Positions 45,592 through 53,916 are shown, numbered from the stretch's first letter. The stretch is DNA of 64,000 bases from 2-02-FULL-48-14 sp964356195 (GCA_964356195.1 CAYHGP010000003.1:1-64000), one strand, 5' to 3'. Numbers and translations: made by a program. The notes: generated from the sequence alone by a model not told the origin.

Positions 45592-45685
45592 TGCCCGCCA
45601 AACTTTGAGGAGTAAATGAATTCAGAATGCAGCAGCGGTGATACTCCTTTTTGACTTCATGCTCTTACAATACAACCCTACACGT

Positions 45686-45898
45686 ATGAAAAAAGTTCTA
45701 TTCCTTTTGAGTTTTGTTTTACTCCTCACAGCTTGTCAGTCTGAAACTGTGAATGTTTGCACATACAAAGACGTGGAATACGAGCCGGGAGAAAGCTACT
45801 TCGATGGATGCAATTGGCACACCTGTAATGATGACGGTTCCTTTGTGGGCACGGAAAAGGGTTGTGGGACTTTAGAGGAACCTATTTACAAGGATTAG
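45686..45898 (+). CDS. Small lipoprotein with vWC-like Cys motif
   Basis: A 70-aa protein: lipoprotein signal MKKVLFLLSFVLLLTAC (Cys17), then a 50-residue mature part with CTYKDVEYEPGESYFDGCNW, HTCNDDGSF and KGC. The spacing of Cys around YxPGExYxDGCxxHxCxDDG is like small von Willebrand factor C domains seen in extracellular proteins, including some bacterial lipoproteins. Function unknown. The start was set at the signal peptide. Confidence 0.75.
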   Translation: MKKVLFLLSFVLLLTACQSETVNVCTYKDVEYEPGESYFDGCNWHTCNDDGSFVGTEKGCGTLEEPIYKD

Positions 45899-45903
45899 CC
45901 CTT

Positions 45904-46524
45904 CTAAAACTCTACTCCAAGAGTCACTAAGGCTGCTGCAGAACCCCAAGCTGTAGGCTCATCAACTGAGGCTCTAGCAACGAGACTTTCCTCTAAAGGG
46001 AGGTCCTCATTGAAGATAGCCCCGATTTCTTGGCCGGCTTCATTCGTGTGGTCGTCCAGCCCCGTTAAGTGAGCAGGTTCATGGGTAAAGACATCGGTAT
46101 AAACTTGCGCATATTCCGGGTCCATATTTTGGATATTCCAGCCCGAGTTGACATATTCATCTACGACTTCACTAAAAGTCGGCCCTACAGGTGCATTATC
46201 TTCAATATTCAGGTAAATGACCGAAGTAAAACTATTCGCTTCTGCAAGTGCATAGGGGTCTACATTCATCACAGAACATTTAATTCTCGCTGAGTTGAGT
46301 TCATCCGCAACGTCATCAATATTACGAGTGGCGTGAGGATATAACTCCGTCATGTTCCCTTGAATAGCTGCTGTATGGTCGTTCACCCAAGTAATCATAT
46401 CATCAATAAATGACGCTTCATTATCTAAGCAGTCGACAACGGTATGAGCACAACCTGAGAGGGCTGGTATTAGAAGTAAGCTTCGTGCAGTAATTCCAAG
46501 TCGGTTTAAGCTTCCCATAGGCAT
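45904..46524 (-). CDS. Metzincin-like zinc protease lipoprotein
   Basis: A 206-aa protein. ATG at 46524 (or 46518) is chosen because the promoter lies at 46550-46578. A lipoprotein-type signal ends in PALSGC. Near the C-terminus is HEPAHLTGLDDH, which fits the metzincin zinc pattern HExxHxxGxxD/H; snapalysins use Asp as third ligand in HExxHxxGLxDH. The middle (GPTFSEVVDEYVNSGWNIQN) may hold the active-site strand. No Met-turn methionine is visible after the motif, so activity is uncertain. It is convergent with the vWC-like lipoprotein (5 nt apart) and divergent from the KilA-N gene. Confidence 0.6.
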   Translation of the reverse strand: MPMGSLNRLGITARSLLLIPALSGCAHTVVDCLDNEASFIDDMITWVNDHTAAIQGNMTELYPHATRNIDDVADELNSARIKCSVMNVDPYALAEANSFTSVIYLNIEDNAPVGPTFSEVVDEYVNSGWNIQNMDPEYAQVYTDVFTHEPAHLTGLDDHTNEAGQEIGAIFNEDLPLEESLVARASVDEPTAWGSAAALVTLGVEF

Positions 46525-46549
46525 CAGTGGTTTGAGTGGCAGTAAGCGC

Positions 46550-46578
46550 ATTAGACCACAAAGTGACAAGTATGTCAA
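46550..46578 (-). promoter_or_regulatory. Promoter of the metzincin-like gene
   Basis: On the minus strand TTGACA (46578-46573), a 17-bp spacer ending in TGG and TCTAAT (46555-46550), an extended -10. It is divergent from the KilA-N promoter 65 bp away. Confidence 0.75.
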
Positions 46579-46642
46579 TAGTTCGCAGGTTAAAAAGGGA
46601 TGTAGTTTTGAAGAACCACCTTAAAAACTAGGCATTTTTTGC

Positions 46643-46671
46643 TTGACAGGTGAGCGTATCCTCACCATAAT
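46643..46671 (+). promoter_or_regulatory. Promoter of the KilA-N gene
   Basis: TTGACA (46643-46648), a 17-bp spacer and CATAAT (46666-46671). A start codon at 46670 would overlap the -10 box, so translation from ATG 46697 is favoured. Confidence 0.75.
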
Positions 46672-46696
46672 GGTAACGACCAATAATCCTCAGAAT

Positions 46697-47518
46697 ATGA
46701 CCAGCAAAAAAATCACGGTTAAGGGTACGGAAATTGTCATTTTTAAACAAAACAAAGATGATTATATTTCGTTGACTGATATTGCTCGTTATAGAGACCC
46801 TCTAAGAAGTGACTATATCCTCCAAAACTGGATGCGAAACAGAAGTACTATTGAGTTTTTAGGCCTGTGGGAGAGGATCAATAATCAAACTTTTAATCCC
46901 ATCGAATTCGATGGGATTAAAAGTGAAGCCGGGTTGAATAGTTTCTCTCTTACGCCAAAGCGTTGGATTCAAGCCACCAATGCTATCGGTATTATTTCAC
47001 GTGCAGGCCGTTACGGTGGAACATTTGCGCATAAAGATATTGCTTTTGAATTTGCCACTTGGCTTTCTCCCGAATTCAAGCTTTTCCTGATCAAAGAATT
47101 CCAACGCCTAAAGGAAGAAGAAAATGATCGGCTTGAGCTTGGCTGGGATATGAAACGCAGCTTAGCTAAAATCAATTACCGTATTCACACCGATGCCATC
47201 AAGGAACATTTGATTCCCTCTCACCTTTCCGCGGCTCAAATCAATTGTACTTATGCCACTGAAGCCGATGTTCTCAATAAAGCACTTTTTGGGTTAACCG
47301 CAAAAGAGTGGCAAACTGCCAATCCAAAAAAGGATGGTAATATGCGTGATTATGCCTCCGTGGCACAGTTGGTCTGTTTGACGAACTTGGAGTCATTGAA
47401 TGCCGTCTTTATTCGCCAAGGTCTAGCACAAGGCGAGAGATTGATGCAGCTTAACGAAGTCGCCATTGTTCAGATGCGCTCACTTCTTGGGAATCCTTCT
47501 ATTAAAAAAATATCATAG
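46697..47518 (+). CDS. KilA-N domain DNA-binding protein
   Basis: A 273-aa protein with an N-terminal KilA-N domain (residues ~5-110): DDYISLTDIARYRDPLRSDY, LQNWMRNRSTIEFLGLWERI, then KRWIQATNAIGIISRAGRYG and HKDIAFEFATWLSPEFKLFL. The C-terminal part is the domain common to RhuM-like or phage anti-repressor-like proteins (LSAAQINCTYATEADVLNKA, GLTAKEWQ). Such genes are carried by phages and mobile regions and often sit near toxin-antitoxin or restriction genes, as here. A perfect 36-bp palindrome lies within codons ~65-76. The start follows from the promoter. Confidence 0.88.
   Translation: MTSKKITVKGTEIVIFKQNKDDYISLTDIARYRDPLRSDYILQNWMRNRSTIEFLGLWERINNQTFNPIEFDGIKSEAGLNSFSLTPKRWIQATNAIGIISRAGRYGGTFAHKDIAFEFATWLSPEFKLFLIKEFQRLKEEENDRLELGWDMKRSLAKINYRIHTDAIKEHLIPSHLSAAQINCTYATEADVLNKALFGLTAKEWQTANPKKDGNMRDYASVAQLVCLTNLESLNAVFIRQGLAQGERLMQLNEVAIVQMRSLLGNPSIKKIS
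46889..46924. repeat. Perfect 36-bp palindrome inside the KilA-N gene
   Basis: The 18 bases 46889-46906 are the exact reverse complement of 46907-46924, centred on GAATTC, with no loop. It encodes FNPIEFDGIKS. A natural coding sequence has no reason to hold such symmetry, so it may be a protein-binding site, a cruciform or a recent insertion. Confidence 0.97.
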
Positions 47519-47523
47519 TTTTC

Positions 47524-47552
47524 TTGCAAAGAAAGCAAGTTGGAGTTATACT
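47524..47552 (+). promoter_or_regulatory. Promoter of the AbrB/PIN operon
   Basis: TTGCAA (47524-47529), a 17-bp spacer and TATACT (47547-47552). It begins 6 nt after the KilA-N stop codon. Confidence 0.8.
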
Positions 47553-47580
47553 AAAGTTAGATTTACCTACTTTCCAACTT
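47537..47580. promoter_or_regulatory. Candidate operator of the toxin-antitoxin operon
   Basis: An 8-bp inverted repeat, AAGTTGGA (47537-47544) and TCCAACTT (47573-47580), flanks the -10 box and the start of transcription. AbrB-type antitoxins normally repress their own operon, so this is a fitting site. Confidence 0.5.
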
Positions 47581-47586
47581 TCTTCT

Positions 47587-47862
47587 ATGTCAGGCACCAA
47601 AGTAGTTCGAACGCAGGCCAAGGGGATGGTCACTATTCCTGTCGAGTTTCGAGAAAAACTGGGCATTACGGAGGATTCGCTCTTACAGGCGGAACTCACG
47701 AGCAAAGGCGTACTTTTTATAAAACTTCACTATCCCTCAAAAGACGCCGATTTTTATTCCGATCAAGAAATTGCAGAGTGGATGAAAAGCGACCAACTGG
47801 ACGCAAAAACGGTTAAAAAACTTGAAAATCTTCTTAACAAGCCGCAACGTCGTGAAGTCTAA
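47587..47862 (+). CDS. AbrB/SpoVT-type antitoxin
   Basis: A 91-aa protein with an N-terminal swapped-hairpin AbrB domain (TQAKGMVTIPVEFREKLGI, then ELTSKGVLFIKL) and a charged, helical C-terminus (DQEIAEWMKSDQL, KTVKKLENLLNK) that would bind the toxin. It is followed 8 nt later by a PIN-domain gene, the standard VapBC order. Start at ATG 47587, downstream of the promoter. Confidence 0.85.
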   Translation: MSGTKVVRTQAKGMVTIPVEFREKLGITEDSLLQAELTSKGVLFIKLHYPSKDADFYSDQEIAEWMKSDQLDAKTVKKLENLLNKPQRREV

Positions 47863-47870
47863 GCAATAAC

Positions 47871-48293
47871 ATGAAAATACTTTTTTTGGATGCCAATATT
47901 TTCTTTGCCGCAACATTTTCCAAAACCGGTGGGTCTGCGATGCTTTTCAAGTTGGCGGAAAAAGGAAAATTTAAACTTGTTACTAGTCTTTATGCGCTGA
48001 ACGAGGCGAAAAGAAATATCATCCATAAGAAAGGAAATGATTTCCTGCCACGATTTTATGAACTGGCCAGCAAATTAACAGCCATTGATCAAGAATCATT
48101 GGAAAGTGAGGAGCTTGATAAATGGGAAGAATGGATAGTCCCCAAAGATGCTCCAATTTTAGCTTCAGCAACTCTCCAAAAAGTGGACTACCTGATTACT
48201 CTAGATCGAAAGGACTTCATGAATACTCATCTGAAAAAAGCTCCTCTTTCTTTCAAGATTTTAACTCCTGGAGAGTTTCTACAATCTCTTTAA
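47871..48293 (+). CDS. PIN-domain toxin (VapC-like ribonuclease)
   Basis: A 140-aa PIN-domain protein. Acidic active-site residues are visible in FLDANIFFAA (Asp7), LYALNEAKRNI (Glu ~45), VPKDAPILASA (Asp ~94) and LITLDRKDF (Asp ~111). PIN toxins cleave RNA, often specific tRNAs, and are held by the upstream antitoxin. It ends 4 nt before cca, so the CCA-adding enzyme may be cotranscribed with the toxin. Confidence 0.85.
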   Translation: MKILFLDANIFFAATFSKTGGSAMLFKLAEKGKFKLVTSLYALNEAKRNIIHKKGNDFLPRFYELASKLTAIDQESLESEELDKWEEWIVPKDAPILASATLQKVDYLITLDRKDFMNTHLKKAPLSFKILTPGEFLQSL

Positions 48294-48297
48294 CGCC

Positions 48298-49602
48298 ATG
48301 GAACAAACCGCCATCACCATTGTAAAAACTCTGCAAAAAGCCGGACATAAGGCTTACTTTGCGGGAGGCTGTGTGCGCGATATGCTGCTGAAAAAAGAGC
48401 CAAAGGATATCGACATCGCCACCAGCGCGCTCCCAGACGAAATTGAAAAAATCTTCGCAGAAACTTACCCGGTGGGAAAAAGTTTCGGGGTCATTCACGT
48501 AGTTGAAAATGGCCACACCTTCGAAATCGCCACCTTCCGCAGCGACTCAGGCACCAGCGACGGCCGCCGCCCCGACGCGGTGACTTTCACCCACGCCGCC
48601 GATGACGCAATGCGCCGCGACTTCACTATCAACGGACTTTTTTATGATCCAATCGAAAAAGAAATTCACGATTTTGTGGGTGGCCGCGACGACCTCAGCA
48701 ATAAACTCATCCGTTTTATTGGCGACCCTCATCAACGTATTTTGGAAGACCACTTGCGCATCATTCGTGCGGTACGCTTCAAAAATACGCTCAATTTTGG
48801 GTACCATCCGGACACCTACGCTGCGCTCAAAAAACACGCCGCTCTTGCCGACAAAGTGAGCTGGGAACGCGTGCGCGACGAACTCAATAAAATCATCATG
48901 GCGCGTAGTGCGCCGGTGGCCTTTGAAGATATGCAAGACACGGGCGTACTCCCTTATGTTTTACCTGAGCTGGAAGCCTGTAAGGGCGTGGCTCAGCCCA
49001 TGCAATATCACGAAGAAGGTGACGTGTGGACTCACCTCATGAACTCACTCGCCACACTGCCGCATGACGCCGGATTGCTCGCACATTGGGCCGTGATTTT
49101 TCACGACATCGGCAAGCCCGAAACATTTAAAATCGCCGAACGCATTCGCTTTGACGAACATTCCGAACGCTCCGCCGAAATTGCCGAACGCATTTTACGC
49201 CGCCTGAAATTTTCCCGTCCCGATATTGAACACGTGAGTTGGGTGGTGAAGCACCATTTCATGATGATGCAACTTTTGGATATGCCCCTCGGCCGTCAAC
49301 GTCACTGGTTTTTGGACCCGCGTTTCCCGGACTTACTGCTACTTTTTTATGCCGATGCCGCAGGCACAAAACCCACCAATCTCGATCTCTACAACAAAGT
49401 GAAAACCGCCTACGAAGAATGTCTAAAACATTTCCCGGCCCTTCCAAAGCCTCTCTTAAGTGGCGAAGATGTGATGCAAGCTCTTTCGCTCAAAGCCGGT
49501 CCGCAAGTGGGTAAAATTTTACAGGAACTTGCCGAAAAACAACTCGCTCATGAGCTTCAAACTCGCGAGGAAGCCTTGCAGTGGTTGAAAAAACAAGCTT
49601 AG
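48298..49602 (+). CDS. cca: CCA-adding tRNA nucleotidyltransferase with HD domain
   Basis: A 434-aa class II nucleotidyltransferase that builds or repairs tRNA 3' CCA ends. Head: YFAGGCVRDMLLKKEPKDID with the DxD metal pair, DAMRRDFTINGLFYDP and the EDHLRIIRAVRF segment (motif D region). C-terminal HD domain: LLAHWAVIFHDIGKPET (~260-276) and VVKHHFMM. Length and layout match the Cca/PcnB-like CPR and Firmicute types with HD. It stands directly behind the toxin-antitoxin pair and is convergent with a 91-aa gene, overlapping it by 4 nt. Confidence 0.95.
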   Translation: MEQTAITIVKTLQKAGHKAYFAGGCVRDMLLKKEPKDIDIATSALPDEIEKIFAETYPVGKSFGVIHVVENGHTFEIATFRSDSGTSDGRRPDAVTFTHAADDAMRRDFTINGLFYDPIEKEIHDFVGGRDDLSNKLIRFIGDPHQRILEDHLRIIRAVRFKNTLNFGYHPDTYAALKKHAALADKVSWERVRDELNKIIMARSAPVAFEDMQDTGVLPYVLPELEACKGVAQPMQYHEEGDVWTHLMNSLATLPHDAGLLAHWAVIFHDIGKPETFKIAERIRFDEHSERSAEIAERILRRLKFSRPDIEHVSWVVKHHFMMMQLLDMPLGRQRHWFLDPRFPDLLLLFYADAAGTKPTNLDLYNKVKTAYEECLKHFPALPKPLLSGEDVMQALSLKAGPQVGKILQELAEKQLAHELQTREEALQWLKKQA

Positions 49603-49874
49603 ATAAAAAACATTTTACTTACGGCAAAGGCAACGGTAATCCTTGTCTGATCCCCAGTAACCTCTATCTCTTCACGGAATTCACTTCGTCCGGTCAACAA
49701 GGCCTGCTTGAGTAGCTCTAAGTTTGCACGCCTTCCTTCGCACAAGCGGAGCGCATATTCAAGAGTTTGCCGTGAAAGGAAACCTTCTTGTATCTGACGT
49801 AAGATCCCGGGCAAGGTTTCGGGCATGATAGGTGCAGTATCTTCTTCAAGATCGAGAGTGTCTAAAGGACTCAT
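49599..49874 (-). CDS. Hypothetical 91-aa protein coupled to rlmD
   Basis: ATG at 49874 overlaps the rlmD stop by four bases (ATGA), so it is probably translated by coupling. The product is a small soluble protein (MSPLDTLDLEEDTAPIMPET...) with helices and a short hydrophobic C-terminal end (VAFAVSKMFFI). I do not recognise the family. Its stop overlaps that of cca. Confidence 0.55.
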   Translation of the reverse strand: MSPLDTLDLEEDTAPIMPETLPGILRQIQEGFLSRQTLEYALRLCEGRRANLELLKQALLTGRSEFREEIEVTGDQTRITVAFAVSKMFFI

Positions 49875-51313
49875 ATTTTCTGAATTAAAGCGACACATTC
49901 CGTGTGGTGTGTTTGAGGAAACATATCCACCGGTTGCACGATTGTAGGCTTGTAGCCGCGCTCCGTAAAGAGCTTGAGGTCGCGGGCGAGGGTGCTGGGG
50001 TTGCACGAAACGTAGACAATTTTTTCAGCACCAAACTCAGCACACTGTGCCACAACATCTCCTTCCAAACCGGCGCGGGGAGGGTCCACAATCAAAACAT
50101 CGGGCTTTTCTTTGAGTTCACCGAGACGTTGTTCCACGCCACCCAGCAAAAAACTCACATTCTTAATTCCATTTTTTAGCGCATTTCCGCGCGCACTTTC
50201 CACCGCCGATTCATTCACTTCAATCCCGTAAACACTCGCCGCTTTGTGCGCACAAAACAAACCAATGGTTCCCGTTCCACAATACAAATCAAAGACCACT
50301 TCCTTGCCCGTGAGACCCGCCAGCTCCACCACTTTTGAATACAAAATTTCCGCCTGCTTCGTATTGGTCTGGAAGAAAGCCTGGGGAAGAATATCGAACT
50401 GAAGTTCCTGTCCATTCTCGAGAATCAAGGCTTCGGTAAGCGCTTCTTTCCCGGTCAAAAGATTCTCTTCAATCCACGTGGGATGCCCGGGTACTTGGTA
50501 AACCGTGTTCCAGTACAAAGACGTAATGCGCTCATCGCCCGCAAATAACGCGGCAAACGCTTCCTTGTTGTCGAATAGTGAAGTGGATGTCGTCAAAATC
50601 ACCATCACTTCACCGGTATTTTTTCCTTCGCGAATCGTTAAAGTTTTAAGCAGTCCTTCATGCGTGTGGGAATTGTAAACGGAAATTTTATGTTCATTCG
50701 CAAAGTCACGAACTTTCTTCACGATTTCCGCCATCAGTTCCGACTGCAAGAAACACTCTTCCAAATCAAAAACTTCAAAATGATACCCGGGCGGGAAAAA
50801 CCCGAGCATCGCCTTCCCATCAGGTGAAGTCCCAAAGGAAAGTTCCATTTTATTGCGATAAAACCATGGCGTAAGGTTTCGGATAATAGGCTCCACCATG
50901 CTCGGCGAAGCCGAGTCTCCCTGTTCGAATCCCCCAATCCGCATCAAAGCATCCTTCACCTGTTGCTCTTTCACTTTGCACTGGTCTTCATAATCCAAAA
51001 ACTGCCATTTGCAGCCGCCGCACACCCCAAAATGTTTGCATCTTGGTTGAATACGTTGCGCCGAAGGTTCCAAAACACGTAACAATTTCCCCTCACCAAA
51101 ACTGCTTTTCACCTTGCTCATACGCGCTTCCACGGTGTCTCCGGGGGCCGTACCCTCCACAAAAACTTTAAACCCGTCCAGCTGGCCGATTCCGCTTCCG
51201 CCATAGACCAGAGAGTCGATTTTTAACGTGATGTTTGAGCCTTTTTTAGGTTTCACCCATGGATTGTAGCAAATTTTCGCTCCCGTGTAAGGAAAATCGC
51301 TTAGCTCCGTCAT
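49871..51313 (-). CDS. rlmD: 23S rRNA (uracil-5-)-methyltransferase, RlmD/RlmCD/TrmA family
   Basis: A 480-aa SAM-dependent m5U methyltransferase. N-terminal TRAM domain (ITLKIDSLVYGGSGIGQLDG), Fe-S cluster motif (CKHFGVCGGCKW), SAM-binding LAGLTGKEVVFDLYCGTGTI, and the catalytic region VLIVDPPRAGL with IVYVSCNPSTLARDL (Cys nucleophile). Length is slightly above typical 430-460. Which uridine of 23S rRNA or tRNA is modified cannot be told. A fixed TGA stop (49873-49871) overlaps the next ATG. Confidence 0.92.
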   Translation of the reverse strand: MTELSDFPYTGAKICYNPWVKPKKGSNITLKIDSLVYGGSGIGQLDGFKVFVEGTAPGDTVEARMSKVKSSFGEGKLLRVLEPSAQRIQPRCKHFGVCGGCKWQFLDYEDQCKVKEQQVKDALMRIGGFEQGDSASPSMVEPIIRNLTPWFYRNKMELSFGTSPDGKAMLGFFPPGYHFEVFDLEECFLQSELMAEIVKKVRDFANEHKISVYNSHTHEGLLKTLTIREGKNTGEVMVILTTSTSLFDNKEAFAALFAGDERITSLYWNTVYQVPGHPTWIEENLLTGKEALTEALILENGQELQFDILPQAFFQTNTKQAEILYSKVVELAGLTGKEVVFDLYCGTGTIGLFCAHKAASVYGIEVNESAVESARGNALKNGIKNVSFLLGGVEQRLGELKEKPDVLIVDPPRAGLEGDVVAQCAEFGAEKIVYVSCNPSTLARDLKLFTERGYKPTIVQPVDMFPQTHHTECVALIQKI

Positions 51314-51342
51314 AAACTCTGCAACCTAATCAATCTTTGTCT

Positions 51343-52401
51343 ATGTTTGACCACAATGAACAGCCAACCGGCCCTCACTACGATGAAATGCCCTTCGTGC
51401 GTTCCGTATTCGATGTTGAGGAGGATACCTATGAAGGGGAGGACGATATCGATCTTCCTTTGCCTGAAGAACCTGATGAAGAAGAACTTGAATTGGAATT
51501 GGATAAGGAAGAAGTCACCGACCCCACAGACGTTCCGGAACCTCTCGCCTTGCTAGCCAAAATGAAGGAGGTAAAAGCAGCAACCATTCGTGCTGTAGTA
51601 CCTGTCAAAAGACCTAGACCTGCAGGACTTCTAGGAGTGGGACTCGCCATGGCCGCCGCCTCTGCCCCCAAAAAAGGAAAAGAAGAAGAGCCCGCGACAG
51701 CATTGGACGCGCTTGAAGAGGAATTCTTCAAAGAAGGCGATAAAATGAATTCCGGAGAAACTTTACCCTCGGAAGTCATAGAGTTTCCCCAAAAGAGAAC
51801 TTGGTGGAACCGTTTGACGGATAAAATTGATTCCGCTGTTGAAAAGTTCGGAAACTTCTTGGACCATGCGGTCCCCTCAGTTTCAGTATTAGGATTAGTG
51901 GCAACCCTTGGTGGTCTTGCGACTCATTTGGCTGATTTCAACACAGTCGTGCAGGCACAGGCGCGCGAAACAGTAAGTGCCAGCACCTCCGTTCCCATTC
52001 AAACAATGGCCGTGACACAGACATTGCAAGCAACCCCTCCGGTTCTTGCCACTACATTCAAAAGTGAAGAACCATCAAACACTCTTTGGACCACGAATTC
52101 CACGCCCAGCTCAAACAATCAATTTTTAGTCGAAAAAAAGACAGAAATTGTTAAAGAAGCTGGCGGTGAAAAAGCCGATTATCTTCACAGCGCCGCAGCC
52201 TATTCCCATTTCACCAAACAACTCCAAGGTTTCACAGGATTTCCGGCAATCCTCTCTCACCCCGAAGTGCAAAAAGCCAAAAACATCGCGGAAATGCTGA
52301 ACATCATCGACCGCATATTCGGAGAAAAAGTAGGAGATTTAGTGGAAGCCAACGCCGCTGCCATGCATCTTTCAGCCACTTCCATTCAATCGCTGCGCTA
52401 A
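51343..52401 (+). CDS. Acidic membrane-anchored protein of unknown function
   Basis: A 352-aa protein. Residues 1-65 are extremely acidic (EEPDEEELELELDKEEV); residues ~80-100 are basic then Ala-rich; a hydrophobic segment lies near 180-198 (SVLGLVATLGGLATHLADF); the part behind it is Thr/Ser/Pro-rich with a helical C-terminus (NIAEMLNIIDRIFGEKV). This suggests an acidic cytoplasmic domain, one membrane helix and an outside domain. I recognise no family. ATG 51343 is taken as start; it is divergent from rlmD with 29 nt between. Confidence 0.65.
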   Translation: MFDHNEQPTGPHYDEMPFVRSVFDVEEDTYEGEDDIDLPLPEEPDEEELELELDKEEVTDPTDVPEPLALLAKMKEVKAATIRAVVPVKRPRPAGLLGVGLAMAAASAPKKGKEEEPATALDALEEEFFKEGDKMNSGETLPSEVIEFPQKRTWWNRLTDKIDSAVEKFGNFLDHAVPSVSVLGLVATLGGLATHLADFNTVVQAQARETVSASTSVPIQTMAVTQTLQATPPVLATTFKSEEPSNTLWTTNSTPSSNNQFLVEKKTEIVKEAGGEKADYLHSAAAYSHFTKQLQGFTGFPAILSHPEVQKAKNIAEMLNIIDRIFGEKVGDLVEANAAAMHLSATSIQSLR

Positions 52402-52413
52402 GCATGTTAGAAT
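52385..52413 (+). promoter_or_regulatory. Promoter of rlmH, leaderless arrangement
   Basis: Extended -10 TGT-TAGAAT (TAGAAT at 52408-52413) with a weak -35 TTCAAT (52385-52390) 17 bp upstream. The GTG start of rlmH at 52420 is 6 nt beyond the -10 box. Confidence 0.5.
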
Positions 52414-52419
52414 GAGGAA

Positions 52420-52881
52420 GTGAAAATTCAAATTCTTCAAGTTTCAAAAACGAAAGACGCGAACCTCGCGGCGCTCGAAGCCGAGTATGAAAAACGACTT
52501 CAATCCTTCGCCAAGCTCGAAAGCATTTCGCTTCCGGCGAGCAAATCCGATGAACGCGCACGTGTACAAAGCGACGAAAGCGAATTGTTCTTAGCCAAGC
52601 TCGACAAGGATGCTGCCATCCTTGCCTTGGACGAACACGGTCAGGAGCTCAGCACCGAAGAATTTGCCGAATTGCTTCGAAAAGAACGGGACTTCGGCGC
52701 CGGGAAAATTCAATTTCTAATTGGTGGCTCTCACGGCCTTCATCCCGACGTACTCAAAGCCGCAAAGAAAACACTCTCACTTTCAAAAATGACTTTCACT
52801 CACGAGATGGTTCGCGTATTTTTAAAAGAGCAAATCTACCGCGCCTTCACCATCCTCGCCGGCAAAAAATATCATAAATGA
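52420..52881 (+). CDS. rlmH: 23S rRNA pseudouridine-1915 N3-methyltransferase RlmH
   Basis: A 153-aa SPOUT-class methyltransferase. The knot region is clear: ILALDEHGQELSTEEFAELL, FLIGGSHGLHPDVLKAAK and the C-terminal MTFTHEMVRVFLKEQIYRAF. Length is normal. The start is GTG (52420), consistent with the conserved N-terminus KIQILQVSKTKD. It overlaps capA by four bases (ATGA). Confidence 0.95.
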   Translation: MKIQILQVSKTKDANLAALEAEYEKRLQSFAKLESISLPASKSDERARVQSDESELFLAKLDKDAAILALDEHGQELSTEEFAELLRKERDFGAGKIQFLIGGSHGLHPDVLKAAKKTLSLSKMTFTHEMVRVFLKEQIYRAFTILAGKKYHK

Positions 52882-53870
52882 AACTCCTCCACAGCAATTA
52901 TTTTTGGCTCGTTCTCCTCGCTTTTTTAACGACCCTCAGCACTTTCATCGGACTCAAAATCAATCCGCCCATCGATCCGCTCAGCATCGCCTTTATTCAA
53001 GAGGCTTGGCAAGAAAAAGAAGGTTCAAAAACCATCACCATGATGTTTACGGGGGACATCATGCTCGACCGCTATGTCAACACTCTTCGTACCCAAAACG
53101 GCGGCGATTTCCCCTTCACTTATATGCCCGACGTCATGGCTTCTATTGAAGAAAAACTGGGAGTTGAAGACTTGGATCTTGTGGTTGGAAATTTGGAAGG
53201 TCCCATCACGGACTCGAGCTACGTGAACCCGGGCACTGCCATGATTTTCAACTTTAAACCGGACGTTGTGGACCTCCTCAAACGAGTGGGCTTCACCACG
53301 CTCAGTATGGCGAATAATCACACCTTCGACATGGGCAAGGACGGCGTCAAACAAACCCACGATTACCTCGCCGCCGCGGGCATTGAAGCCTTCGGCCATC
53401 CCGATACGCCCAATGGTGAATACAGCTTTATCACTTACGAATTTGGAGAAACAAAAGTCGGATTTTTAGGACTCAACGACGCCATCATCCGTCTGGACAC
53501 GGACGCCGCTGTCGCCAAAATTAAAGAGCTCGATCCTCTTGTGGATTACTTGATTATTGGAGTTCACTGGGGCTGGGAATACGAACCCACGGCTCGCGAA
53601 TCGGTCGTCACCAAAGCTCATGCTTTTGTGGACGCCGGTGCCGATTTTATTTGGGGCAATCATCCCCATGTGATTCAAAATCACGAAACCTACAACGGTG
53701 TTCCCATTTACTATTCCTGCGGAAACTTTGTTTTCGATCAATATTTTTCCGACGCCGTGAGGGAAGGCCTCGTCCTCGGTGTCAAAATTGAAAACGGCGA
53801 ACTCACAGTCGTGGAACAAATTGTAGACTTGGTGAACGGAGCCGAGCCTAAACCTCGAGTCATTTACTAG
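52878..53870 (+). CDS. CapA-family metallophosphatase-like protein
   Basis: A 330-aa protein: one N-terminal membrane anchor (NYFWLVLLAFLTTLSTFIGL), then a CapA/PgsA calcineurin-like domain with TMMFTGDIMLDRYVN, VVGNLEGPITD, TLSMANNHTFDMG, DYLIIGVHWGWEYE and FIWGNHPHVIQ. Relatives take part in poly-gamma-glutamate capsule synthesis or act as outside phosphatases. No capBC partners are seen nearby. It is translationally coupled to rlmH; the promoter for the next gene overlaps its stop. Confidence 0.9.
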   Translation: MKLLHSNYFWLVLLAFLTTLSTFIGLKINPPIDPLSIAFIQEAWQEKEGSKTITMMFTGDIMLDRYVNTLRTQNGGDFPFTYMPDVMASIEEKLGVEDLDLVVGNLEGPITDSSYVNPGTAMIFNFKPDVVDLLKRVGFTTLSMANNHTFDMGKDGVKQTHDYLAAAGIEAFGHPDTPNGEYSFITYEFGETKVGFLGLNDAIIRLDTDAAVAKIKELDPLVDYLIIGVHWGWEYEPTARESVVTKAHAFVDAGADFIWGNHPHVIQNHETYNGVPIYYSCGNFVFDQYFSDAVREGLVLGVKIENGELTVVEQIVDLVNGAEPKPRVIY

Positions 53871-53891
53871 GCCCTCTCGATGTGGTATAAT
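53863..53891 (+). promoter_or_regulatory. Promoter of the beta-CASP nuclease gene
   Basis: TTTACT (53863-53868), a 17-bp spacer ending TGG, and TATAAT (53886-53891), an extended consensus -10. The -35 box lies in the last codons of capA. ATG at 53917. Confidence 0.8.
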
Positions 53892-53916
53892 ACTAGGATT
53901 TAATCAAACCCATTCC

